64,000 nucleotides of DNA. Origin: Mangrovibrevibacter kandeliae (GTDB taxonomy: Bacteria > Pseudomonadota > Alphaproteobacteria > Rhizobiales > Rhizobiaceae). This document shows positions 41,853 through 51,774 of the stretch, piece by piece (within the stretch, counting starts at the first letter, position 1; the number at the start of each line of letters is the position of its first letter). Under the pieces are notes generated by a model, which saw nothing but the letters and a program-made list of their open reading frames with translations, made no database searches and was not told where the DNA came from. Both the position numbers and the translations under genes were made by a program. Location of the stretch: contig NZ_JANIFJ010000002.1 of the NCBI RefSeq assembly GCF_024519155.1, positions 1 to 64,000 on the forward strand, read 5' to 3'.

Positions 41853-42536
41853 TCAGGCGTGCGGCAGAGCCGGCCCCGCCGCCGCACGCAATGCCGCGAT
41901 GTTGGCCCGGTAGTGCTCGGGCGTGCCGCCGCTGAAGACGGCCGACCCGGCGACCAGCACGTCGGCACCAGCCGCGACGACTTCGGGCGCCGTCTCCGGC
42001 GTGATGCCGCCATCGACCTCAATGCGGATCGGACGGTCGCCGATCATCGCCTTGACCCGCCGCACCTTTTCGGCGACCGCAGCGATGTAGGCCTGTCCTC
42101 CGAAGCCGGGATTGACCGTCATCAGCAGCACGAGGTCGAGCCGGTCGAGAGCGTACTCGACGACATTCTCGGGCGTTGCCGGGTTGAGCGCGAGGCCGGC
42201 CTTCTTGCCCAGCGCGCGGATCGCCTGCAGCGAGCGATCGACATGACGGCTCGCTTCGGCGTGGACGGTGATGAGGTCGCAGCCGGCCTCGGCGAACGCC
42301 GCAAGATAGGGATCGGCCGGCTCGATCATCAGGTGGACGTCGAAGAGCTTGCGCGAGGCGCCGCGGATCGCCTTGATCACCGGCGGGCCGAAGGTGATGT
42401 TCGGCACGAAGTGGCCGTCCATCACGTCGAGATGGATCCAGTCGGCGCCCGCGGCGTCGACCGCCGCGACCTCTTCGCCGAGCCTCGAGAAGTCGGAGGA
42501 GAGGATCGAGGGGGCGATCAGGACGTCGTTCGGCAT
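41853..42536 (-). CDS. rpe: Ribulose-phosphate 3-epimerase
   Basis: The 227-residue TIM barrel starts [20 protein letters not shown]. The metal and catalytic motifs are [45 protein letters not shown] and [20 protein letters not shown]. It interconverts ribulose 5-phosphate and xylulose 5-phosphate in the pentose phosphate or Calvin cycle. It lies 71 bases after tkt and in the same direction as fbp and tkt, which supply and use its substrates. Confidence 0.96.
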   Translation of the reverse strand: MPNDVLIAPSILSSDFSRLGEEVAAVDAAGADWIHLDVMDGHFVPNITFGPPVIKAIRGASRKLFDVHLMIEPADPYLAAFAEAGCDLITVHAEASRHVDRSLQAIRALGKKAGLALNPATPENVVEYALDRLDLVLLMTVNPGFGGQAYIAAVAEKVRRVKAMIGDRPIRIEVDGGITPETAPEVVAAGADVLVAGSAVFSGGTPEHYRANIAALRAAAGPALPHA

Positions 42537-42607
42537 TCGCGTTCCGGGGTCTGCGGGGCGTCGAGCGAGTGCGGGCGCCGAAGCGCCCGCACCGTGAGTC
42601 AGCCGGC

Positions 42608-44617
42608 TTACTTGCCGCAGAGCTCCTTCGCGGCCTTGACGGCGGCGTCGGCGGTGATGCCGAAGTGCTCGTAGAGCTTCGGCGCCGGGCCGGAGGCGCC
42701 GAAGCCGTGCATACCGATGAAGCGGCCGGTCTCGCCGATCCAGCGGTCCCAGCCGAAGTCACCGGCGGCCTCGATGGCGACGCGCGGCGCCGTCCCAATC
42801 ACCGACTTGCGATAGCCGGCATCCTGCTCCTCGAACAGGCGCCAGCAGGGCATCGAGACGACCGCCGCCTTGATCCCCTCGCCGGATAGCGTGTCAGCCG
42901 CGTTGAGTGCGATCTCGATCTCCGAGCCGGTGGCCAGGATCGTCACGTCGCGTTCGCCATCGGCCTCCTTCAGGACATAGGCGCCCTTGCGGGAAAGGTT
43001 CTGCGACACGTCGTGGGCACGCACGGTCGGCAGGTTCTGCCGCGACAGCGACAGCACCGAAGGACGCTTCTCGGTCAGCGCGATCTCCCAGGCCTCCGCC
43101 GTCTCGATCGCGTCCGCCGGGCGGAACACCAGGTAGTTCGGCGTTGCCCGCAGCATCGCGAGGTGCTCGATCGGCTGATGGGTCGGGCCGTCCTCGCCGA
43201 GGCCAATCGAGTCATGCGTCAAGACGTAGATCACGCGCTGGCTCATGATCGCCGACAGGCGCATGCCGCCGCGCATGTAGTCGGAGAAGACCAGGAACGT
43301 GCCGCCATAGGGGATGAAGCCGCCATGCAGCGCGAGGCCGTTCATCGCCGCGGCCATCGCGTGCTCGCGGATGCCGTAGTGGATGTAGCGGCCGCCGTAA
43401 CTGTCCGCCTGCACCGACTGCATGCCCTTGGTGAGCGTGAACACCGAGTGCGTCAGGTCGGCCGAGCCGCCGACGGTCAGCTCGGTCAGATCGTTAACGA
43501 AGTTCAGCGTGGCTTCGGACGACTTGCGGGTCGCGAGCTTCGGCTTCTCCTCAGCGAGCTGCCTGCGGTAGCCCGCCATCTTCTCCGCAAAGTCCGCCGG
43601 CAGGTCGCAGCGCACCGAGGCGTCGAAGACGACCTTGTTGGCGGCCGCGGCGTGCCGCTTCTCCCACTCGGCGCGGATGCCGGCGCCCTTCTCGGCGATC
43701 TCGCGCCAGGCCTTCACCACCGGATCCGGCAGCACGAAGGGCTCGGACGTCCAGGCGAGTGCCTTGCGCGCGCCGGCGATCTCCTCGTCGCCGAGGGCGG
43801 CGCCGTGGCTCTTTTCCGAGCCGGCGAGCTTCGGCGCGCCGAAGCCGATGATCGTCTTGCAGGCGATCATCGTCGGCTTGTCGGACGTCTGCGCCTCCTC
43901 GAGCGCGGCACGCACCGCCTCCTGATCGTGGCCGTCGACATGCACCGCGTTCCAGCCGGCGGCCTTGAAGCGCGCGACCTGATCCATCGAGGTGGCGAGC
44001 GAGGTCTTTCCGTCGATCGAGATGCCGTTGTCGTCGAAGAGGACCACCAGCTTGTTCAGCTTCAGGTGGCCGGCCAGGTCGATCGCCTCGTGACTGATGC
44101 CCTCCATCAGGCAGCCGTCGCCGGCGATCACGTAGGTCCGGTGATCGACGAGGTCGTCGCCGAAGCGCGCATTGTGCATGCGCTCGGCGAGCGCCATGCC
44201 GACCGCCGTGGCGATGCCCTGGCCGAGCGGGCCGGTCGTCGTCTCGATGCCGAGCGCGTGGCCGTATTCCGGGTGGCCGGCGGTGCGGCTGCCGATCTGG
44301 CGGAAGTTCTTGATCTCGTCGATCGTCATGTCGGCATAGCCGAGCAGATGGTGGATCGCGTAGAGCAGCATCGAGCCGTGGCCGTTCGACAGGACGAAGC
44401 GGTCGCGGTCCGGCCAGTCGGGCTTCGACGGGTCGATGCGCATGAAGTCGCGGAACAGGACGGTCGCGACGTCCGCCATGCCCATCGGCATGCCGGGGTG
44501 GCCCGAATTGGCCTTCTGCACGGCGTCCATCGCCAGCGCGCGGATGGCGTTCGCCATGTCGCGATGTGAGCGGTTGGTCTCGGTGGTTTTGGGCTTCGGC
44601 TGGGTTGCTACACTCAT
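42608..44617 (-). CDS. tkt: Transketolase
   Basis: Start 44617 ([20 protein letters not shown]) gives 669 residues; an AAAGG lies 10 bases upstream. Thiamine diphosphate and substrate motifs are [61 protein letters not shown] and [20 protein letters not shown]. It moves two-carbon units between sugar phosphates in the cytosol. It sits between fbp and rpe in one direction. Start context also offers an out-of-frame ATG a few bases upstream, which I reject. Confidence 0.97.
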   Translation of the reverse strand: MSVATQPKPKTTETNRSHRDMANAIRALAMDAVQKANSGHPGMPMGMADVATVLFRDFMRIDPSKPDWPDRDRFVLSNGHGSMLLYAIHHLLGYADMTIDEIKNFRQIGSRTAGHPEYGHALGIETTTGPLGQGIATAVGMALAERMHNARFGDDLVDHRTYVIAGDGCLMEGISHEAIDLAGHLKLNKLVVLFDDNGISIDGKTSLATSMDQVARFKAAGWNAVHVDGHDQEAVRAALEEAQTSDKPTMIACKTIIGFGAPKLAGSEKSHGAALGDEEIAGARKALAWTSEPFVLPDPVVKAWREIAEKGAGIRAEWEKRHAAAANKVVFDASVRCDLPADFAEKMAGYRRQLAEEKPKLATRKSSEATLNFVNDLTELTVGGSADLTHSVFTLTKGMQSVQADSYGGRYIHYGIREHAMAAAMNGLALHGGFIPYGGTFLVFSDYMRGGMRLSAIMSQRVIYVLTHDSIGLGEDGPTHQPIEHLAMLRATPNYLVFRPADAIETAEAWEIALTEKRPSVLSLSRQNLPTVRAHDVSQNLSRKGAYVLKEADGERDVTILATGSEIEIALNAADTLSGEGIKAAVVSMPCWRLFEEQDAGYRKSVIGTAPRVAIEAAGDFGWDRWIGETGRFIGMHGFGASGPAPKLYEHFGITADAAVKAAKELCGK

Positions 44618-44843
44618 CGCATCGAACCTTTCGTGTCTGGGTCCTCGGCGGCCGTGGCCGTCGCCGGCGTGTCGGCGCACCTCATAGCATCTCGGCGGCA
44701 AAGGTCGAGACAGGGCGACCGCCCGCCCGGGTCGGACGTGGTAAATCGGTTTGAATCTCTACATAGGCGTCTGGCGCGGCCGGCCACCTCACCCGTCCGC
44801 GAAACCGCCAGCGGGAACGCGTCAGTTCGGCGCGCGCCGCCCG

Positions 44844-45857
44844 TCAGGCGCTGGCGAGCGTCGTCGCACCCGGTGCGGACGAGGCGCTGCCCAGCGCCTG
44901 CGACACCGCCTCCACCTCGTCGCTCGAGCCGAACACCAGCGGCGTGCGCTGGTGCAGGTCGCCGGGCACGATGTCGAGGATGCGGCGCAGCCCGTCGGTC
45001 GCCTCACCGCCGGCGCCCTCGACGCAGAGCGCCACCGGATTGGCCTCGTAGATCAGCCGCAGCCGCCCCTGCGCATAGCCCTTGCGCGCATCGCCGGGGT
45101 AGAGATAGACGCCCCCGCGCAGCAGGATGCGATAGGCGTCGGCCACCATCGAGGCAACCCAGCGCATGTTGAAATTGCGCCCGCGCGGGCCATCCTGGCC
45201 GGCGAGAAGGTCGCCGTAATAGGCGCGGAACCGTTCGTCCCAGTGGCGGAAGTTGGAGGCGTTGACGGCGAACTCCTTCGCCTCCGCCGGCAGCGCCAGC
45301 CTCACCGGCAGCGCCAGCCACTCCTCCTCGCTCGGCGAGAAGCCGAACACCTGGGTGACGCCGCCGAAATTGGCGACGAGCAGAAGCTGCGGCCCATAGA
45401 CGAAGAAGCCGCCGGCGAGCTGGTGGCGGCCCGCCTGCAGGAAGGCCGACTTTGGGTCGGCGCGATGGGCGTCCTCGACCGGCAGGACCGAGAAGATGGT
45501 GCCGACCGAGACGTTGGTGTCGATGTTGGACGATCCGTCCAGCGGATCGACCGCGAGCGCCAGATCGCCTCCGGCGTTGAGGACGGCGGCCTCGTCCTCC
45601 TCCTCGGAGCCGAAGAAGGCCACGCCGGCCGCCTTGGCGGCATCGCGGAAGACGTGGTCGGCGAGGACGTCCAGCGCCTTCTGCACGTCGCCACCGCCGT
45701 TGATCGCCTCGGTCGCCTCGCCGAGATCGTCGCCGGAGACCTCGGCAAGCCGGTCGGCGATCAGCACCGCAGCCTCCGCCAGCTCGCGGATCAGAGCCAC
45801 GAGATCCGGGCGCGTGGCGGCATCGGCTTCAAGGGCGGCATCGAGGGTCGGGAACAT
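44844..45857 (-). CDS. fbp: Fructose-1,6-bisphosphatase class 1
   Basis: The 337-residue product has the class 1 phosphatase signature: metal ligands in GSEEEDEAAVLNAGGDLAL and VDPLDGSSNIDTNVSVGTIF, and the substrate end GGVYLYPGDARKGYAQGRLR followed by LIYEANPVAL. It converts fructose 1,6-bisphosphate to fructose 6-phosphate in gluconeogenesis or the Calvin cycle. It leads the fbp-tkt-rpe run, with a 226-base gap before tkt, so a second promoter there is possible. Phosphoribulokinase and RuBisCO genes are absent from the window. Confidence 0.96.
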   Translation of the reverse strand: MFPTLDAALEADAATRPDLVALIRELAEAAVLIADRLAEVSGDDLGEATEAINGGGDVQKALDVLADHVFRDAAKAAGVAFFGSEEEDEAAVLNAGGDLALAVDPLDGSSNIDTNVSVGTIFSVLPVEDAHRADPKSAFLQAGRHQLAGGFFVYGPQLLLVANFGGVTQVFGFSPSEEEWLALPVRLALPAEAKEFAVNASNFRHWDERFRAYYGDLLAGQDGPRGRNFNMRWVASMVADAYRILLRGGVYLYPGDARKGYAQGRLRLIYEANPVALCVEGAGGEATDGLRRILDIVPGDLHQRTPLVFGSSDEVEAVSQALGSASSAPGATTLASA

Positions 45858-46050
45858 CGGCTAACTCCGTCGGGGGCAGGCCGGCAATCTATCGTGCCGC
45901 CGGCCGATGGCGAGCCTTATTTGCCGGGCCGATGACGCGGGCATGACGCCGGGCGCCGACGACGGTCCTCTCGGTCTCGTGATCGCGGCGACGGAGCCGA
46001 CGGCGCCTCGGGCCGTTCCGGCGCCGGACACACACCCCAGGAGTAGCGTC

Positions 46051-46485
46051 ATGAGTGACTGGAGCCTTCCCGACCTCGCCAAGAAGATGAAGGACATCGA
46101 TTTTGCCATGCTCGGCACGCGCACCGAGGGCGGCGCGCTGGCGAGCCGGCCGATGAGCAACAACCGGGAGGTCGAATACGACGGCGACTCCTTCTTCTTC
46201 ACCTATGCGCGCTTCCGCACCGTCGGTGACATCGAAAGCGACCCCAACGTCTCGCTCGCGTTCCAGGGCTCCAAAGGCCTGCTTGGTGCGCCGCCCCTGT
46301 TCATCGCCGTCGAAGGCACCGGCGAGGTGATCCGGGACAAGGGCGAGTTCAAGGCCCACTGGCACGCCGAGCTCAATCGCTGGTTCGAGCAGGGCGTGGA
46401 CACGCCCGGCATGGTGCTGATCAAGGTGCACGCCAAGCGCATCCACTACTGGAGCGGCAAGGACGAAGGCGAGATCAAGCTTTAA
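46051..46485 (+). CDS. Pyridoxamine 5'-phosphate oxidase-like general stress protein
   Basis: ATG 46051 (MSDWSLPDLAKKMKDIDFAM) follows CCCAGGAGTAG and gives 144 residues. The split-barrel FMN-binding fold of the general stress protein 26 group is indicated by FAMLGTRTEGGALASRPMSN, YDGDSFFFTYARFRTVGDIE and VSLAFQGSKGLLG. Related proteins bind flavin and are induced under stress; an oxidase activity on pyridoxamine phosphate is not expected. It is divergent from fbp. Confidence 0.88.
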   Translation: MSDWSLPDLAKKMKDIDFAMLGTRTEGGALASRPMSNNREVEYDGDSFFFTYARFRTVGDIESDPNVSLAFQGSKGLLGAPPLFIAVEGTGEVIRDKGEFKAHWHAELNRWFEQGVDTPGMVLIKVHAKRIHYWSGKDEGEIKL

Positions 46486-46562
46486 GGTCTCGCCCGCAGC
46501 CTTCCACCGACCGTCTTGGATCAGCGAAGCCGGGGGCAGGTTGCGTCCGGCGCCCTGCCGCG

Positions 46563-47606
46563 TCAGACTTCGTCCAGGAGCGGCGTCTGCCTTAGCGCCG
46601 CCAGATCCTTCGATCCGGTGCAGAAGCAGGCGATGCGCAGTTCCTCGGCGAACACGGCAAGTTCGGCGAGGACGGCCTGCGTGGACGCCTCGGCCGCCCG
46701 CAGCAGCCCGGCGGCCTGACCGACGAGATCGGCTCCGAGCCTGAGCGCCTTGGCCGCATCGAGGCCGTTGCGGATGCCACCGGAGCCGATGAGGAGAATA
46801 TCCGGACACGCCGCCCGCACCTCCCCGATCGCCACTGCCGTCGGAATGCCCCAGTCGGAAAAGGTCAGCGCGATGGCGCGTCCTGCAGCATCGCGGGCGC
46901 GCTCCGCCTCGACCGCGGCCCAGGAGGTACCGCCCGCGCCAGCGACGTCGATCGCCGCGACGCCTGCTTCGACGAGGCGACGAGCGACCGCAGCGGAGAT
47001 GCCCGCGCCGACCTCCTTGACGACCAGCGGTCGCCCGAGGTCCCTTGCCAGCCGCTCGATCTCCCCGAGCACGCCCCGCCAGTCCCGGTCGCCGCCTCGC
47101 TGCACCGCCTCCTGCAACGGGTTGAGGTGGAGGATCAGCGCGTCGGCATCGATCATTTCCACCGCGCGGCGCGCCTCGTCCACACCCCAGCCCGCGGCGA
47201 GCTGCGCCGCGCCGACATTGCCGAGGATGGGCACGTCCGGCGCACGACGCCGCAGGTCGCGGTCGAGGCCGCCCGTGCCGCGACCTTCGAGCGCCACGCG
47301 CTGTGACCCGACGGCGAGCGCCACGCCGCGCTCCTGCGCCGCCTCGGCCAGGCGGATGTTGATCCTCGCCGAGCGATCGGGGCCGCCGGTCATCGAGCTG
47401 ATCAGGAACGGCAGGCGCAGCGGCCGGCCGAAGAGGCTGGTGGAGAGGTCGATCGCGTCGAGATCGAGCTCCGGCAGGGCGCAGTGGCGGAAGCGGATCC
47501 GGTCGAAGCCGGTGGCTGCGCGGGCATGGTCGAGCTTCGGCCGCTGGACGATGTCGAGATGCTCGCCTTTGCGTCCGGCGATGGTGTCGTCAACCTCCTG
47601 CGGCAC
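46563..47606 (-). CDS. fni: Isopentenyl-diphosphate delta-isomerase, type 2 (FMN-dependent)
   Basis: The 347-residue FMN barrel matches type 2 IPP isomerase: [102 protein letters not shown] and [20 protein letters not shown]. It interconverts IPP and DMAPP, balancing the building blocks for crtE. It is transcribed away from crtE across a 173-base divergent region, which fits co-regulation with the carotenoid genes. Confidence 0.95.
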   Translation of the reverse strand: MPQEVDDTIAGRKGEHLDIVQRPKLDHARAATGFDRIRFRHCALPELDLDAIDLSTSLFGRPLRLPFLISSMTGGPDRSARINIRLAEAAQERGVALAVGSQRVALEGRGTGGLDRDLRRRAPDVPILGNVGAAQLAAGWGVDEARRAVEMIDADALILHLNPLQEAVQRGGDRDWRGVLGEIERLARDLGRPLVVKEVGAGISAAVARRLVEAGVAAIDVAGAGGTSWAAVEAERARDAAGRAIALTFSDWGIPTAVAIGEVRAACPDILLIGSGGIRNGLDAAKALRLGADLVGQAAGLLRAAEASTQAVLAELAVFAEELRIACFCTGSKDLAALRQTPLLDEV

Positions 47607-47779
47607 GATATAGTCCTCTTGCGCGGCGGCGATGCCGATCCTGTGATCATGCGGGCACTTGGCCTCACGCCGCCACCGATCAACTATTTGACGTTTATGT
47701 GTTGCGGCTCATCTGTCCAGCGGCCGCCGCGGCCGCAAGAGCCCGTGACGGACGTTGGACCTGGAGTAAGCGACGCCCG
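47607..47779. promoter_or_regulatory. Divergent fni/crtE control region
   Basis: The 173 bases between the two starts must hold both promoters. A plus-strand TTGACG lies at 47688-47693, but no convincing -10 follows at 17 bases. A short inverted repeat TCAACTATTTGA (47680-47691, TCAA/TTGA arms) overlaps it and is the most operator-like element I see. Which regulator binds, if any, is unknown. Confidence 0.35.
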
Positions 47780-48727
47780 ATGCTGCCGGAACCCAGCCTC
47801 GACTTCGCCGCCTATCGTGCGGCCATCGACGCCAAGCTGGTGGCCCTGTCGCCGGCACCGCTGCCGGGTCAGACCGCGTTGCGTCTGGCCTTGCGCGACA
47901 GTGTCATCGCACCCGGAAAGCGGTTGCGGCCGTTGATCTGCGTCATCGCTGCGGAGGATCTCGGTGGCCCGAGCGAGCCGGCGCTCGCGGCCGGTTGTGC
48001 CGTCGAAATGGTGCATGCGGCATCGCTGGTGCTCGACGACCTTCCCTGCATGGACGACGCCGCGATGCGTCGGGGTCGCCCGGCCACGCATGTGGCGCAT
48101 GGCGAGGACGTCGCCGTGCTCGCAGCGATCGGAGCCCTCGCCGGTGCCTTCCAGCTCCTCGCGACGCTGCCCGATACGACCGGAGAGCGCCGCGCCGAGG
48201 CGGTGGCCGTCCTCTCGGCGGCGGTCGGCGTGAAGGGCTTGGTCGGCGGCCAGTTCGCCGATCTGCGCGGCGGGCGCGAACGCCGGCAGATGAGCGAGAT
48301 CCGCGTCGCCAACGGCCTGAAGACCGGCGCGCTGTTCCGCGCCTCCGCCGAACTCGGCGGCATTCTCGCCGGCGCCGACCCCGCCGCCCGCGACTGCCTC
48401 TGCAGCTTCGGCAGCGAAATCGGCCATGCCTTCCAGCTTTACGACGATCTCCTCGACGCCACGCAGAACCCGGTGCTGCTCGGCAAGGACGTCGGACAGG
48501 ACGCCGGCAAGTCGACCATCCTCTCGCTGGTGGGCAGTGGGTCGGCCGAGCGGCTGATCGAGCGACATCTCGAGCGCGCCGACGCGCATCTGGCCGAGCT
48601 GTTCGGGTCGGCAAGCCGGCTCAGCGCGCTGGTGGCGCAGATCTTCGCGCAGGCCGACCGGACGGTGCGGCAGGCACGCGAGGCGCAGGTCGCCGGCGAA
48701 ACCGGCCGCGGCGCCGGGCGGCCTTGA
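47780..48727 (+). CDS. crtE: Geranylgeranyl diphosphate synthase
   Basis: ATG 47780 (MLPEPSLDFAAYRAAIDAKL) gives 315 residues; GGAG lies rather far upstream. The two aspartate-rich motifs of trans-prenyltransferases are present as LVLDDLPCMDDAAMRRGRP and FQLYDDLLDATQNP, along with the substrate GKRLRPLI lysine-arginine motif. It condenses DMAPP with IPP units up to GGPP. It starts the crtE-crtZ operon; crtZ begins 10 bases after its stop. Chain length (C20) is inferred from context. Confidence 0.93.
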   Translation: MLPEPSLDFAAYRAAIDAKLVALSPAPLPGQTALRLALRDSVIAPGKRLRPLICVIAAEDLGGPSEPALAAGCAVEMVHAASLVLDDLPCMDDAAMRRGRPATHVAHGEDVAVLAAIGALAGAFQLLATLPDTTGERRAEAVAVLSAAVGVKGLVGGQFADLRGGRERRQMSEIRVANGLKTGALFRASAELGGILAGADPAARDCLCSFGSEIGHAFQLYDDLLDATQNPVLLGKDVGQDAGKSTILSLVGSGSAERLIERHLERADAHLAELFGSASRLSALVAQIFAQADRTVRQAREAQVAGETGRGAGRP

Positions 48728-48737
48728 GGGATTGGCA

Positions 48738-49268
48738 GTGCACATGAGCTTCTGGACGAGTTGGCCGGTTCTGGCACTCATCGCGCTCGCTGTCTTCCTC
48801 CTGATGGAGGGCGTCGCCTGGGCCGCACACAAGTACATCATGCATGGCTGGGGCTGGGGTTGGCATCGGTCCCACCACGAGCCGCATGACGGCGCCTTCG
48901 AGCTGAACGACCTCTATGCCGTCGTCTTTGCAGGCTTTGCCATCGTCTTGTTCTATGTCGGCAGCCAGGGCTACCCGGTGGTGTCGGCCGTCGCGGTTGG
49001 GATCACCCTCTACGGGCTGTTCTATTTCATCGTGCATGACGGCCTGGTGCATCAGCGCTGGCCGTTCCGGCACATCCCCAAGCGCGGCTACGCCAAGCGG
49101 TTGGTCCAGGCGCACCGGCTGCACCATGCGGTGAGGGGCAAGGCGGACTGCGTGTCCTTCGGCTTCCTCTATGCGCCGCCGGTCGACGGGCTGCGCACCA
49201 AGCTGCGGTCGAGCGGCGCGCCGCTCGGCGATCACGGCGCGGTGGAGGACCGCGACCCGGTGCATTGA
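48738..49268 (+). CDS. crtZ: Beta-carotene 3-hydroxylase
   Basis: The GTG at 48738 is preferred because GAGGG ends 7 bases before it; an ATG at 48744 and a TTG at 48732 are alternatives. The ~176-residue membrane protein has the di-iron histidine clusters of CrtZ: HKYIMH, HRSHHEPH, HDGLVHQRWPFRH and HRLHH, with hydrophobic helices between (LIALAVFLLMEGVAWAA, AVVFAGFAIVLFYVG). It adds the 3 and 3' hydroxyls that make zeaxanthin. Its 3' end overlaps crtB on the opposite strand by 37 bases. Confidence 0.96.
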   Translation: MHMSFWTSWPVLALIALAVFLLMEGVAWAAHKYIMHGWGWGWHRSHHEPHDGAFELNDLYAVVFAGFAIVLFYVGSQGYPVVSAVAVGITLYGLFYFIVHDGLVHQRWPFRHIPKRGYAKRLVQAHRLHHAVRGKADCVSFGFLYAPPVDGLRTKLRSSGAPLGDHGAVEDRDPVH

Positions 49269-50269
49269 TCGGCGGCCGTCTCCTGTCGGCGCGGCCGGGT
49301 CCAGAGCGTCGAGGAGCGCGGCGGGCGGCGCATCGTTCGCGAGCGCAGCGCGAGCCCGAGGCCGCCGACGACGAAGCCGAGCTTCTGCACCTTTGAGGTA
49401 GAGACGCGGCTGTCCCAGGCTTCCGGCCCTCGCCGCTTCACCTCGATTCCGATCGCGCGGTAGACGCAGAGCGCCGTCGCCACGGCCCAGGCCGACCGCA
49501 GCGGCAGGTCGGCAAGGCCGATCCGGGCGGAGGCGTAGTAGGGCTCGGCCCGGTCGACGAGCCGGGCGGTGAGCCGCGCCAGCGCCGGCCGATGCGGGAG
49601 CGCAGCGAGCTCGGATTCCGGGATGCCCGCCTCCGCCAGCCAGTCGAGCGGCAGATAGACGCGAGCGACTTCGGCGTCGTCCACGACGTCCCGGGCGATG
49701 TTGGTCAGCTGGAAGGCGAGGCCGAGATCGCACGCACGATCGAGGGTCGCCGGATCGCTCGCACCCATCACCCGCGCCATCATCACCCCGACGACGCCGG
49801 CGACATGCCAGCAATAACCGAGCGTGTCGTCGATCGTGGCAAAGCGCCGGCCCTCGACGTCCATGCGGAAGCCCGCGAGATGCTCCAAAGCGAGATCACG
49901 CGAGACGGCGTGCCGGCGCACCACCTCCGCCAGCGCCGCGAAGGCGGGCTCGCCCGTGGGGCTGCCGGCGAAGACCGCAGCAGTCTGCGCCTCCAGCACC
50001 TCGAGGCGCGCGAGCGCATCCGCACGATCCGCCTCGCCGGTGTCGGCGCACCGACCGCCGTCCGGACGATGCCCATGGTCCTGCCCGTCCACCACGTCGT
50101 CACAGTGCCGGCACCAGGCATAGAGCATCACCGCGCTCTCGCGCGTCGGCGGATCGAACAGCTTCGCCGCCGCCGCGAAGCTCTTCGAGCCCCGTTGGAT
50201 GGTCTCCGCGGCCCGCCGGGCGAGATCGTCCGGCGCGTCCGGCCTCGGCCTGTCGACCGCGAGCGTCAC
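49232..50269 (-). CDS. crtB: Phytoene synthase
   Basis: The GTG at 50269 overlaps the crtI stop as GTGA. The 345 residues have the squalene/phytoene synthase motifs: YAWCRHCDDVVDG (first Asp-rich site), FQLTNIARDVVDDAEVARVY (second) and YLPLDWLAEAGI. It joins two GGPP to phytoene. It is the last gene of crtX-crtY-crtI-crtB. A 58-residue arginine-rich tail after RSRTMRRPP is longer than usual and overlaps the end of crtZ, so the true functional C-terminus may be near 49330. Confidence 0.95.
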   Translation of the reverse strand: MTLAVDRPRPDAPDDLARRAAETIQRGSKSFAAAAKLFDPPTRESAVMLYAWCRHCDDVVDGQDHGHRPDGGRCADTGEADRADALARLEVLEAQTAAVFAGSPTGEPAFAALAEVVRRHAVSRDLALEHLAGFRMDVEGRRFATIDDTLGYCWHVAGVVGVMMARVMGASDPATLDRACDLGLAFQLTNIARDVVDDAEVARVYLPLDWLAEAGIPESELAALPHRPALARLTARLVDRAEPYYASARIGLADLPLRSAWAVATALCVYRAIGIEVKRRGPEAWDSRVSTSKVQKLGFVVGGLGLALRSRTMRRPPRSSTLWTRPRRQETAADQCTGSRSSTAP

Positions 50270-51774
50270 GCCGGCTCGGTCTCGGACAGCCGCGCGTCCT
50301 CGATCATCAGCCGTGCCGTCGCCTTGGCCGAACCGACGACGCCGGGCACGCCGGCACCCGGATGCGTGCCGGCGCCGACGAAGTAGAGGTTGCCGATCTG
50401 GTCGTCGCGGTTGTGCGGCCGGAAGAAGGCGCTCTGCGTCAGAACCGGATCGAGCGAAAAGGCCGAGCCGAGATGGCTGTTCAGCTCGTCGCGGAAGTCG
50501 AAGGGCGTGAAGATGCGGCTCGTCACCAGGTCGCGCCTGAGGTTCGGCATGTAGCGCGCCTCGAGATAGTCGAAGATGCGATCGCGGTAGCGCGGCCCTT
50601 CCACCGTCCAGTCGATCGGCGCGTTGCCGAGATGGGGCACCGGCGCCAGCACGTAGTAGCTTCCCGCCCCCGCCGGGGCGAGCGACGGGTCGGTGGCACA
50701 GGGCGAGTGGAGATAGAGCGAGAAGTCGCCGGCCAGCGTACGGCCGCTGAAGATCTCCCGGATCAGGTCGCGGTAGCGCGGGCCGAAGCAGACGGTGTGA
50801 TGCCGGAGACTCTCCTGATGCTTCGACAGGCCGAAATAGATCACGAAGAGCGACATGGAGAACTTGCGCGCCTTCAGGCGTCGCGCCTCGCCGGCGCCGC
50901 GCCGCGTGCCCGCGAGCAGCCGGTCATAGGTGTGGACGACATCGGCATTGGACGCGACCATGTCGGCAGCGAAGCGCCGGCCGTCCTGCGTCAGCACAGC
51001 GGTGGCGCGGGCGCCGGCCGTCTCGATCCTGGCGACTTCGGCGTCGAGCACGATCCGCCCGCCGAGATCTTCGAAGAGCCTCACCAGGCCCCGAACCAGC
51101 GCCCCGGTGCCGCCGCGCGGGAACCAGACGCCCCACTCGCGCTCCAGCGCGTGGATCAACGCGTAGATCGAGGAGGTGGCGAAGGGATTGCCGCCGACGA
51201 GCAGCGAGTGGAACGAGAAGGCCTGCCGCAGGTGCTCGTCCTCGATGTATTGCGAGACCTTGGCATAGACGCTGCGCCAGGCCTGCAGCTTGGCGAGCTG
51301 CGGTCCGGCCCGCACCATGTCGCGGAAGTGCAGGAAGGGCTCGGCGCCGAGCTTGATGTAGCCCTCCTTGAAGACCGCGCGCGAATAGTCGAGGAAGCGG
51401 CGGTAGCCCTCGACGTCGGCCGGGTTGCGCGCGGCGATCTGGCGGTCGAGCTCGGCCTGGTCGTTGGCGTAGTCGAAGTGCGAGCCGTCCTCCCAGCAGA
51501 GGCGGTAGAACGGGCTGACGGGCAGAAGCTCGACATAGTCGGCCATGCGCCGGCCGGCGACAGCGAAAAGCTCCTCGAGCGCGGAGGGATCGGTGATGAC
51601 GGTCGGCCCGGCGTCGAAGACGAAGCCTTCGTCCTCGTAGACATAGGCGCGCCCCCCAGGCTTGTCGCGCTTCTCCAGAAGCGTCACGGCAAGGCCGGCG
51701 GCCTGCAGCCGCACGGCGAGCGCGAGCCCGCCAAAGCCCGAACCGATGACGACCGCGCTGCGTCCTGCGTTCAC
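50266..51774 (-). CDS. crtI: Phytoene desaturase (lycopene-forming type)
   Basis: The GTG start at 51774 overlaps the crtY stop (GTGA); the 502 residues match CrtI. The FAD dinucleotide motif is VVIGSGFGGLALAVRLQAAG, with KPGGRAYVYEDEGFVFDAGP following, and the C-terminal signature is GAGTHPGAGVPGVVGSAKAT. It introduces double bonds to turn phytoene into lycopene at the membrane. The number of desaturation steps is inferred from the presence of a lycopene cyclase next to it. Confidence 0.96.
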   Translation of the reverse strand: MNAGRSAVVIGSGFGGLALAVRLQAAGLAVTLLEKRDKPGGRAYVYEDEGFVFDAGPTVITDPSALEELFAVAGRRMADYVELLPVSPFYRLCWEDGSHFDYANDQAELDRQIAARNPADVEGYRRFLDYSRAVFKEGYIKLGAEPFLHFRDMVRAGPQLAKLQAWRSVYAKVSQYIEDEHLRQAFSFHSLLVGGNPFATSSIYALIHALEREWGVWFPRGGTGALVRGLVRLFEDLGGRIVLDAEVARIETAGARATAVLTQDGRRFAADMVASNADVVHTYDRLLAGTRRGAGEARRLKARKFSMSLFVIYFGLSKHQESLRHHTVCFGPRYRDLIREIFSGRTLAGDFSLYLHSPCATDPSLAPAGAGSYYVLAPVPHLGNAPIDWTVEGPRYRDRIFDYLEARYMPNLRRDLVTSRIFTPFDFRDELNSHLGSAFSLDPVLTQSAFFRPHNRDDQIGNLYFVGAGTHPGAGVPGVVGSAKATARLMIEDARLSETEPA

